Shown here: positions 11,501 through 23,500 of the stretch, one piece after another
Layout of the letters: every line of letters starts with the position of its first letter
Numbering within the stretch: the first letter of the stretch is position 1
Assembly: GCA_020796225.1 (NCBI GenBank)
Contig: CM036759.1
Span: 63,954,590 to 64,018,589, forward strand
Length of the DNA stretch: 64,000 nucleotides
DNA from: Arion vulgaris
Taxonomy: Eukaryota; Mollusca; Gastropoda; Stylommatophora; Arionidae
Direction of reading: 5' to 3'
Program-made: the position numbers and the translations under genes
The notes under the pieces: generated by a model
The model's input: the letters and a program-made list of their open reading frames with translations, nothing else
The model's database searches: none
Told to the model about the DNA's origin: nothing

Positions 11501-14500
11501 GCAGACTCTTGCTTATTGAAACAGCTTAGTACTAGCAGACTCTTGCTTACTGATAGGTGTCATCTCCCATCTGAGCCTGAGGCAAAGAACTACAAAAGTT
11601 CAGTTAAATACTGTCACCAACGTCTACCGGCACCCGGCTTGAAGCGAAACTAATTGTCTCTTCTCCGTTCAGACTTCATCGACTCCTGCGTCAACAGTGG
11701 GGAGGGGAAGTACTGTTTTGCCTCACAATGTCAAGATAAGAAGAGATTTCAAGAACGCGTTCAAACATGTTTTATGTTTCCTTGTTTCTCTTATTTCTGT
11801 GATTTACTTATTTCGTGGACTACATTTTTGTTTTGTACTGACTTATCTGAACGGAATACCCGTTAAGTCATTCTGTTTGTTGGTGACCTGCTTGTGCAGT
11901 CTAACCATTTAATTTGTTGTTTCTTGAAGAAGTTCAGTACTGATGATGTACCCACATTTGTTTCCCCTGAGGTATTCATTTCTAAACCGGTCTATTTTTG
12001 TTACTCCCAGAACTCTGCGTAGACACTTGATCTCTGTTGTGACTAGTTTTCTTCTATCTTTTGAAATAAACATTTTAGTGTCAACAAAAACCGATTCTGA
12101 TCAGAACTCTTGGGATAAATATATTGATTGATTGATAAATAGGAATCATCATTGCACTTCGGTGAGTAACCACGTGTGCTCGATCTCTTTCTTACACAGG
12201 AAGATCTCAGCTGCAGTGCATGAACTCCGTAGCACCGGTCAGTGTCCCCGATGTAATTTTGAAAATGGTAAAAATATTTTGTAGGAATTTTATTTTTAAT
12301 AATTTCTAATGAATTTTTCCCCGACAGCAGCTTTCCAGCCTGATATTCTCGATTGTACGCCAATGAAGAACTGCTAATGGTTCTTTTACGTGCTCAAATT
12401 AAACATGGGATCTACGATTTATATTCTGTCTCCGATAGGACTTGAGACTTGATCTCACCTACACTGAGATCATGAATTTCTGAAAAAATATCCCGATAGC
12501 TCCACAAGGGAGCGAACCAAGTACCTTTGGTACGAGAGGCGAGCATCTAACCTCTACGTCACAGAGATCCCTTTCATCCAGTATAACTATATCCTCTTGT
12601 ACCGTTATACGTCACAGAGATCCCTTTCATCCAGTATAACTATATCCTCTTGTACCGTTATACGTCACAGAGATCCCTTTCATCCGGTATAACTATATCT
12701 TCTTGTACCGGTATACGTCACATAGATCCCTTTCATCCGGTATAACTATATCCTCTTGTACCGTTATACGTCACAGAGATCCCTTTCATCCGGTATAACT
12801 ATATCTTCTTGTACCGGTATACGTCACATAGATCCCTTTCATCCGGTATAACTATATCTTCTTGTACCGGTATACGTCACAGAGATCCCTTTCATCCGGT
12901 ATAACTATATCTTCTTGTACCGGTATACGTCACATAGATCCCTTTCATCCGGTATAACTATATCTTCTTGTACCGGTATACGTCACATAGGGTCCGGAAT
13001 TAATCTTCTTTTTGTTTGCCGATGTCATACAGTGATATGTCGGAGAACTATTCAATACAACGTGCCTTGTAACCTGACCTGTACCGATGGATTAGCTAGA
13101 CCTGCCGGTTGTGAGATTTGTGAGTGTCGGGAGTCAATGTGTACCAGATCTGATGCACCGGTGAGACGGTTTATTCATATTTTACTTTTTTCTTTCTTCT
13201 TTTTTTCTTTTTTTTCTTCTTCTTTTCTTCTTCTTCAATATCTTTATCTTCTCCTTCTTCTTCTTTACATTTTCCTCTTCTTCTCCTTCTTCTTATAGTT
13301 CTCTATGTCCTCCAGTTGTTGTTCTACTTGTGCTCATTCTTCTCCTCTAGTAGCATCTTCTTCTTCTTCTACAACTTTTTCTTCTTTGTCTTCTTCTTCT
13401 CCTTCTTTTCCTTTTTCTTCTTTGTCTTCTTCTTCTCCTTCTTTTCCTTTTATTCTTTTCTTCTTCTCCTTCTTTTCCTTTTTCTTCCTTCTTCTTTGTC
13501 TTCTTCTTCTCCTTCTTTTCATTTTTCTTCTTTGTCTTCTTCTCCTTCTTTTCCTTTTTCTTCTTTGTCTTCTTCTTCTCCTTCTTTTCCTTTTTCTTCT
13601 TTGTCTTCTTCTTCTCCTTCTTTTCCTTTTTCTTCTTTGTCTTCTTCTTCTCCTTCTTTTCATTTTTCTTCTTTGTCTTCTTCTCCTTCTTTTCCTTTTT
13701 CTTCTTTGTCTTCTTCTTCTTCTTTTCCTTTTTTCTTCTTTGTCTTCTTCTTCTCCTTCTTTTCCTTTTTCTTCTTTGTCTTCTTCTCCTTCTTTTCCTT
13801 TTTCTTCTTTGTCTTCTTCTTCTCCTTCTTTTCCTTTTTCTTCTTTGTCTTCTTCTTCTCCTTCTTTTCCTTTTTCTTCTTTGTCTTCTTCTTCTTCTTT
13901 TCCTTTTTTCTTCTTTGTCTTCTTCTTCTCCTTCTTTCCTTTTTCTTCTTTGTCTTCTTCTTCTCCTTCTTTTCCTTTTTCTTCTTTGTCTTCTTCTTCT
14001 CCTTCTTTTCCTTTTTCTTCTTTGTCTTCTTCTTCTCCTTCTTTTCCTTTTTCTTCTTTGTCTTCTTCTTCTCCTTCTTTTCCTTTTTCTTCTTTGTCTT
14101 CTTCTCCTTCTTTTCCTTTTCTTCTTTGTCTTCTTCTCCTTCTTTTCCTTTTTCTTCTTTGTCTTCTTCTTCTCCTTCTTTTCCTTTTTCTTCTTTGTCT
14201 TCTTCTTCTCTTCTTTTCCTTTTTCTTCTTTGTCTTCTTCTTCTTCTTTTCCTTTTTTCTTCTTTGTCTTCTTCTTCTCCTTCTTTTCCTTTTTCTTCTT
14301 TGTCTTCTTCTTCTCTTCTTTTCCTTTTTCTTCTTTTCTTCTTCTTCTTCTTTTCCTTTTTTCTTCTTTGTCTTCTTCTTCTCCTTCTTTTCCTTTTTCT
14401 TCTTTGTCTTCTTTCTTCTTCTTTCCTTTTTCTTCTTTGTCTTCTTCTTCTCTTCTTTTCCTTTTTCTTCTTTGTCTTCTTCTTCTCCTTCTTTTCCTTT

Positions 14501-17500
14501 TTCTTCTTTGTCTTCTTCTTCTTCTTTTCCTTTTTTCTTATTTGTCTTCTTCTTCTCCTTCTTTTCCTTTTTTCCTTCTTCTTGTCTTCTTCTTCTCCTT
14601 CTTTTCCTTTTCTTCTTCTTCTTCTTCTCCTTCTTTTTCCTTTTTTCTTCCTTCTTCTTTGTCTTCTTCTCCTTCTTTTCCTTTTCTTCTTCTTCTTTTC
14701 TTCTTCTCCTTCTTTTCCTTTTTCTTCTTTGTCTTCTTCTTCTCCTTCTTTTCCTTTTTCTTCTTTGTCTTCTTCTCCTTCTTTTCCTTTTTCTTCTTTG
14801 TCTTCTTCTTCTCCTTCTTTTCCTTTTTCTTCTTTGTCTTCTTCTTCTCCTTCTTTTCCTTTTTCTTCTTTGTCTTCTTCTTCTCTTCTTTTCCTTTTTC
14901 TTCTTTGTCTTCTTCTTCTCCTTCTTTTCCTTTTCTTCTTTTCTTCTTCTCTTCTTTTCCTTTTTCTTCTTTGTCTTCTTCTTCTCCTTCTTTTCCTTTT
15001 TCTTCTTTGTCTTCTTCTCCTTCTTTTCCTTTTTCTTCTTTGTCTTCTTCTTCTCCTTCTTTTCCTTTTTCTTCTTTGTCTTCTTCTTCTCCTTCTTTTC
15101 CTTTTTCTTCTTTGTCTTCTTCTTCTTCTTCTTTTCCTTTTTCTTCTTTGTCTTCTTCTTCTCCTTCTTTTCCTTTTTCTTCTTTGTCTTCTTCTTCTCC
15201 TTCTTTTCCTTTTTCTTCTTTGTCTTCTTCTTCTCCTTCTTTTCCTTTTTCTTCTTTGTCTTCTTCTTCTTCTTTTCCTTTTTCTTCTTTGTCTTCTTCT
15301 TCTCCTTCTTTTCCTTTTCTTCTTTGTCTTCTTCTTCTCCTTCTTTCTTTTCCTTTTCTCTTCTTTTCTTCTTCCTTCCTTCTTCCTTCTTCTTTGTCCT
15401 TCTTCTCTTCTTCTTTTCTTCTGTTCTTCTTCTCCTTCTTTTCCTTTTCTTCCTTCTTCTTTGTCTTCTTCTCCTTCTTTTCCTTTTTCTTCCTTCTTCT
15501 TTTCTTCTCTCCTTCTTTTCCTTTTTCTTCTTGTCTTCTTCTTCTTCTTTTCCTTTTCTTCTTTGTCTTCTTCTCCTTCTTTTCCTTTTTTCTTCTTTGT
15601 CTTCTTCTTCTCCTTCTTTTCCTTTTTCTTCTTCTTATAAACTTCTCTTCTCATCTCAACTCATCGTCTACTTTTCTTTCTTTTATGTTTTCTTCTTTTC
15701 TTTCTCCATTTTCTCCTTCTGTTGCGCAGTCTTCTTCATCTTCTTCCTCTTTTCATCTTTTCTTCTTCAATTGCTTCATCGTCTTCTACTACTCTGGGTG
15801 GCGTCTGTGGCTCAGGGGATAGTGATGTCCTTTTTCCTGATGTTCTGTTATATAAGTTAACCTTTTCCTTACATATGTAATACTGTGCATACCTGCTTTT
15901 GTTGTAACGCCCATCTTATTTTGCGTTTGTCATTATCAATCATTATTCATGAAGCTCCATCATTATCAAATATGATAAATCAAACTTACCTGGTAGATAC
16001 AAAGTTTATCACTGTTGTTGTGTAACAAATCAAACTTACCTGGTAGATACAAAGTTTATCACTGTTGTTGTGTAACAAATCAGACTTACCTGGTAGATAC
16101 AAAGTTTATCACTGTTGTTGTGTAACAAATCAAACTTACCTGGTAGATACAAAGTTTATCACTGTTGTTGTGTAACAAATCAAACTTACCTGGTAGATAC
16201 AAAGTTTATCACTGTTGTTGTGTAACAAATCAAACTTACCTGGTAGATACAAAGTTTATCACTGTTGTTGTGTAACAAATCAAACTTACCTGTTAGATAT
16301 AAAGTTTATCACTCTTGTTGTGTAACAAATCACTCTTGTTGTGTAACAAATCAAACTTACCTGGTAGATATAAAGTTTATCACTGTTGCTGTGTAACAAA
16401 TCACTGTTGTTGTGTAACATATCAGACTTACCTGGTAGATATAAAGTTTATCACTGTTGTTGTGTAACAAATCAAACTTACCTGGTAGATACAAAGTTTA
16501 TCGCTCTTGTTGTATAACAAATCAATGATCGATTATTGCAAATCACTGATTTCAGATAACCTGCGACAAAGGATGGCATTGCGAAGTACAACAGACAGGC
16601 AAGAATTGGTTTCGTATCGATGTCACAGTCTGTGTAGCAGGTATGTACACTTTCCTTACAATAAGTGTTACTAAAAGAGCATTGTCCAACAAGATCTTTC
16701 TCCCGGTACTATGCTTCTTCTTCTTTTCTCCAATCTTCTTTTACCTCACAGAGTCTGGATAAGTAGCTTTTCTCCAATCTTCTTTTACCTCACAGAGTCT
16801 GGATAAGTAGCTTTTCTCCAATCTTCTTTTACCTCACAGAGTCTGGATAAGTAGAGTATTCAATTCTACTCCTGTACAGTGGATTCAAAGCAAGAAATTA
16901 AATGATTTGGCCACATAAGTAGATTACCAACAGACAGTGTGCCTCAAAGAGCAATGATACTCCGATACAGTAGATAAAAGGTGAAAAGCCGTACATGCAA
17001 AGCAGAATCCTCAGAAATAACAGAGGCGGTGAAAAACACTATATATGAAGCGAACACAAAAACACATTCTAGAAATTTCTTCTTATTCCGACGTTGTGAG
17101 GATGAATATGATTAGAGAAATGGAAACAGAAACAATGTTACAGTCTGTGTGCCAGATATGTTGAGCAAACATTGGAAAACTAAATTATGTTACAGTCTGT
17201 GTAGCAGATATGTTGAGCAAACATCAGAAAACTAAATTATGTTACAGTCTGTTTGCCAGATATGTTGAGCAAACATCGGAAAACTAAATTATGTTACAGT
17301 CTGTGTGCCAGATATGTTGAGCAAACATCGGAAAACTAAATTATGTTATAGTCTGTGTGCCAGATATGTTGAGCAAACATCGGAAAACTAAATTATGTTA
17401 CAGTCTGTGTGTCAGATATGTTGAGCAAACATTGGAAAACTAAATTATGTTACAGTCTGTTTGCCAGATATGTTGAGCAAACATCAGAAAACTAAATTAT

Positions 17501-20500
17501 GTTACAGTCTGTTTGCCAGATATGTTGAGTAAACATCGGAAAACTAAATTATGTTACAGTCTGTGTGTCAGATATGTTGAGCAAACATTGGAAAACTAAA
17601 TTATGTTACAGTCTGTGTGCCAGATATGTTGAGCAAACATCAGAAAACTAAATTATGTTACAGTCTGTGTGCCAGATATGTTGAGCAAACATCGGAAAAC
17701 CAAATTATGTTACAGTCTGTGTGCCAGATATGTTGAGCAAACATCGGAAAACTAAATTATGTTACAAAATGAAATCATAGAGGAAGTTCAGGATTGTGTA
17801 TACATGTAAAGTACAGTATTGCTCTGATAATATATCTGACAGCAACACACCACAGAAAGCTCACCACATGTGACATTAAATACTTGGGGAAGGCAGTGGA
17901 GATCACCAGGAAAGATAGACTACGAAACGAAGACATCAGAAGCAGAGTGGATATAACTTCATGCACCGAATACATTGAAAAACAACAACTGCAGTGATTT
18001 GGACATTTAATGAGAATGGAATACAACCAAACACCAATAACAGCATACAATAAAAATAGATCAGGTACTAGAGCCAAGGGAAGACAGATGGCTAGACAAT
18101 ATCAAGACCACACTAAATAAACACGGCAATAACACAAAAAGGGCGACTCATCTGGCCTGGAACACAAATTAAAGCTCCCACCCCTACTCTTAATGGCAAA
18201 AGGGAACAACCAATTCTATGATCCACCGGGGAAAGTCAATAGACAATAGGGAAGTACAGTATCGCTGGATGGTGATTCGAAAAAGGACATCAATGGAAAA
18301 ATCAAGAAAGCAACTCAAACTGTCGCCACGCTCAACAAATTCTGGAAAACTAAAAGATTAAATTTTGAAACAAAACTTCAAGTATATAGAAGCAGTGTGG
18401 TGGTAGTGTTATTCTACAGTAGTGAATGCTGGGAAATAGAAGCAGTGTGATGGTAGTGTTTATTCTACAGTAGTGAATGCTGGGAAATAGAAGCAGTGTG
18501 ATGGTAGTGTTTATTCTACAGTAGTGAATGCTGGGAAATGACTCACAAAATAGAATACACAAGTTGGAGGAATCGCAAAATAAATGTTTCAGAAGAATGC
18601 TGCAAATATTATGGCCAAATACAAGAGCAAATTAAAAGCTGTAGAAACGAGCAAATTGTGCATCAATGGAGACTATCATTCATTCTCTTTGGTTTTTTTC
18701 CATCTCTTCCACGATTTACTTCTTTATAGACGTGTTGGGGAGTGGGAGGGGAGGGTGTAGTAATCTTGTGTGTGCTTGTTATAAAGCGCTTTGTAAGCTG
18801 GTGTTAATTTTCTTCAGATTGTTATTGATGCCGTCGCTCCATATTTTTCGTGGTCTGTCTCTTGTTCTGTACTCGTTATACTTTTTCTGTGTGGCTCTCT
18901 ATGGTGGACAGTACCGTGACATTCTTGTCAGGTGTCCAAACCATTTAATATGTTGTTCTTTTGGAAACTATCATTCTTCTTCTTTCTTTTGTCCTTCTCT
19001 GCTTTTTTGCCGCTAGGCGTAGCAGGTTGAACTGATGATCGGTTTCTGAGATAATGCACGCTCGGTCGCTTGATATGGTGTGGTATTGTGGAGTTTTAAG
19101 ATGTCTGTAACTCCATCAACCCATCTTTTCTTGGTCTGTCCTTTCCTCTTGATGATTCCATTTTCAGGTTGTACGCTCTTGCAACTGGTGTATTCGGGTT
19201 CATTCTGACCAAGTGGCCAAACCATTTGAGTCTCTGTTTTTCAATAAATCTAATAGCAAGTGTTGTTCCGACTGTTCTTCTAATTTCCTCATTTCTTATA
19301 TGGTCTCTTCTTGTTTTATTTACTGCTTTCCTCAGGCATCTCATTTCGCATGTGGTAATTTTCCTTTCTTGTTCTTTTGTCAGTGCCCATGTTTGGCTCT
19401 AGTAGCACAGTGTTGGTATAAAGATTGAATTTATAATCTGTCTTTAGTCACTACTGGAATAGCTGGGTGTTTCAAAATTGGGTAAGCTGGTATGTAATGT
19501 TGTTGGCTTGCTGGATTCTAGTTTCGATCTCTCTGTCCAGTCTACTATCAGATGTGAAGATACTTCCAAGGTATTTGAATTCTCTCACCTGCTTTAGCGT
19601 TTGGTCATTTATTTGTCATTATCATTAAACTGTCATGAAAAGATGAATATGGAAGTGGATTAGTCATGTATGTCTTATTCCATTAGAGACATTGGCTAGG
19701 ACAGCTCCCCGATGGACAGTGGTTGAAAAAAGAAAGCCTGTGAGTCCCAAAGAAACATGTCAAACTGGGGCCTGACGTGAGAGACAAATGAGTAGAAGTA
19801 TGGCAGAACAACAACAATGGAAATATGAAAGCTGTCGTATGTGTCAAACTGGGGCCTGACGTGAGAAAGAAATGACTAGAAGTATGGCAGAACAACAACA
19901 ATGGAAATATGAAAGCTGTCGTATGTGTCAAACTGGGGCCTGACGTGAGAAAGAAATGACTAGAAGTATGGCAGAACAACAACAATGGAAATATGAAAGC
20001 TGTCGTATGTGTCAAACTGGGGCCTGACGTGAGAAAGAAATGACTAGAAGTATGGCAGAACAACAACATTGGAAATATGAAAGCTGTCGTATGTGTCAAA
20101 CTGGGGCCTGACGTGAGAAAGAAATGACTAGAAGTATGGCAGAACAACAACAATGGAAATATGAAAGCTGTCGTATGTGTCAAACTGGGGCCTGACGTGA
20201 GAAAGAAATGAGTAGAAGTATGGCAGAACAACAACATTGGAAATATGAAAGCTGTCGTATGTGTCAAACTGGGACATGAACAGAATATAGATAACAGAAT
20301 CAACAGCTTTGCCGTTTGAAATTTGAACCAAAAATTACGCAACATCTAACCCGTTTAAAAAACTCACAAAAAATTGCAATGTTGAAATCCACCGGGCGGG
20401 GTACATCGCTAATCAAGCAACTATATTTGAAGTAATAAGGTTATACTGCCACCAACAAGAACGTATTTGAACGCTGCCTAATATACCCCTACATGTTGTC

Positions 20501-23500
20501 AATATTTGAAGTAATAAGGTTATACTGCCACCAACAAGAACATATTTGAACGCTGCCTAATATACCCCACCTGTTGTCAATATTTGAAGTACGGTCTATA
20601 TTAAATTTGATGTAGGTTGATTCAAATTGTCAAGTACTGTAAAGTTGTGACCAGCTCCAGAAAATTAAACATTTCTCAATAGTCTCTACTTGAACGTGTT
20701 CATCTGGTTAGGATTGTAGGACATCAAGGATTCTCAACTTTGTTTGATAAGGGACCTATATTGCATAACTTTCTAATTCGGTTTAATATACTTCAGGCGG
20801 TTGTTCTCAGTGAAAGGGGAGAGTGCCAGAGGATGACAAGCTCCATATAAAGATGGCCAATACAATCTGGTTTTTGTTGTTGTTGTTTTATTTGTTTGGG
20901 CCGTTAGTGATGGATCCAGTGATGGATCCAGTGATGGTACGTTTGAAACAAGTAAAAACTCCGATCGTCGTCATTCTCATCGTCATTCTTTCGGAGGAAA
21001 GCTGTTCGCAAATTTAAAATGTGTTTGTTGCCTATTGGCTCTATGAAGTTTCCCAACCTTTAGACTCGATTAAGTGGGCACAACACTTTGATTTCAGCCA
21101 CGTCGTACTCGAAATGTCAAAAAGAAAATACAAAGTAGTCATGGAGAACTAATAAATAATTTATAAACAACATTTGCTAATATATCAATAAAATATAATA
21201 GGATACCTGCTTCTGAATATGATAAACAAAACAATTTAACAAAATCGGTAAGAATTCAAAATTTGTCTAGAAAAGTCATATATTTTGTGTAGTTTTGCTC
21301 AATTTAGTAATTGTGTAGCAGACATAATATATTCATTAATAAAGAAATATTTTCTCACAGAATTATGTAAGTTTGAATTTATTTCATACTTATTATGTGC
21401 CCTTGAACTGCAGGGTAATGAACTCATTTCTTCCACATTGTATAAGTTTCCTCGCTTTGACCACTAACGAAATATATGTACAAAATTTATGACTTCCAAA
21501 AATCGGTTTAATATTGCAGTGACACAACGGATCAAGAATCAGAAATGAAGCTCTTAATGAATACAAATTAAGCTTATAAAGAGAGACTGTATAATCAATG
21601 AAATATTTTGCTGATATTTCTTCTTCAAAGCTCCATATCGACCACTTGTCAATCACTCTGTGTGATTTATAAGTGATCTGAGCCTAAGAGCGATTGTACG
21701 TTGTGCCAGTTATGCGCCTACAAGTAGGCCAGCACATATGATTTCTGCGATACTTTTATTTACTAGGTAGCATCCCTAGGTCCTACATCAGTAGCCTCTT
21801 ACGACATGCCTTGTAGGTCGCAGTGGTACTATTCTTTGCTTCCCTTGCAGGCCCTGGCGCCACATGGGCGAGCTGATATTTTAAACAAGTTAACCATTGG
21901 CTTGTCTGGTCGAATGGGTTAGAGCGCTGGATCCCACTGTAAGGCTAATGAGTTTTTTTCTATTGGCGGTATAAAGAAAAATCCTAACATGAACCGGTTT
22001 GGTGGCGACTGCACTAGCCACGCGACCACTAAATTCCACAAGCTCATGTCCTGTATTACACCGCTCTAAAAAGCGATAAGGACTTAAAAAAATATAACTG
22101 TGTACATTTGATGACAACTGGTAAAATAAAGGGAAAAGAGATATTGGAAGGCAGAGAGGAAATATGTTGGATGGTCTGACATTAGCGAGACACGTCAAAA
22201 GAAATAAATGTTATATTATATATATAATATGGTTCAGAAACATGGACAGCCTACTCAAGACACGAGAAGAGACTTAATATCTTTCACCTTTGATGTCTCT
22301 GCAAGATTATGAACATCAGGTAGTACGACAAGATAACCAACTCTGAAGTACTGCAACGTGCAAACCTGCCTTCCATCATGGGCATGCTTAGCAGTAGAAG
22401 ACTAAGGTGGCTAGGACATAGGAAGAATAGGCGATTGTGGCATACCAAATCAAATATTCTCTGATCTTTCGGAGTGGAAAAGTCACCAAGGCACCACTGC
22501 TCAAATATAAGGATGTCTGCAAGGCCTCAAGGCCTCGATAAAACAATAACAATGAAATATATACAAAACTATGTACATTGAACATATACTAAATTACTTA
22601 GTTTTTTTGTGTTCTACATTTGTTACATAATTTTACTGCAGTCTTTCCGTATATCGATGACCTGACATTGTAACTCGACAAGAGATTGGTGCCAGAACTG
22701 ATAACATGAACCAGAGGGAGAGAGAGAAAGAGAGAGACAGAGAGAGAGTTGAAGAGAGATATGATAGCTACACCGGCATTTTCATCTTTTATCTTCTTGA
22801 TCACTGATCCTGTGTGTGCTTATTCTAATACACTTTGTAAGGTGGTATTCATTTTCTAAAGCTGGTCTAATGCAGTCATTCCATCTTTTTGCGTGGTCTT
22901 CCTCTTGCTCTGTACTCGTTATACTTTCTCTGTGGTAAGCGATACCAGGACATTCTTGTCAGGTGTCCAAACCATTTAATCTGTTGTTCTTTTATGAATT
23001 GCTTGACTGGTTTCATATCCAGTCTTCTTCTAATTTCTTCATTTCTAATTTTGTCTCTTATTGTCACACCTGCAGCTCTGACACCTCATCTCTATCGCTC
23101 TGATTTTCCTCTCAGCTGCTGTTATTAGCCACGCGTAACATTGGACACTGGTAACATAGTGTTGCCCAGAAAATCGTTCTTATAAGATTTGCTTTCGTTT
23201 ATAGTGGTATCTAAAAGCTAAAACAAATCTTATATATACGAACGATTTACGACTGCATTGTAGTTGATTAACTGAAACTGCGTGTATATAATGAACTGAA
23301 GAGTTTCTTGGCGGTCAAAGAGAGACAACTCAAATAATTTTAAATATTTCAGATAAGTTCCCTTGGAAAATGTATGTAATTATGAAGAAGAAAAAATAAT
23401 GAAGCTCGCTTAAAAATACTTCTTTTTCTTCCCCCAAGATGATGGAGACAAGAACAACAAACCTACAGAAGAAACAGATAAAACAACAACTACATCATCC

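Noticed and set aside
13305..15860. Frames of up to 851 codons (Ser/Phe/Leu on plus, Lys/Arg/Glu on minus)
   Set aside because: Pure product of the polypyrimidine tract, open in several frames on both strands. No real protein signal.
20780..20870. Possible Cys-containing exon after TTCAG at about 20795
   Set aside because: Stops occur in the phase needed by gene A, and exons 3 and 4 already join in phase without it.
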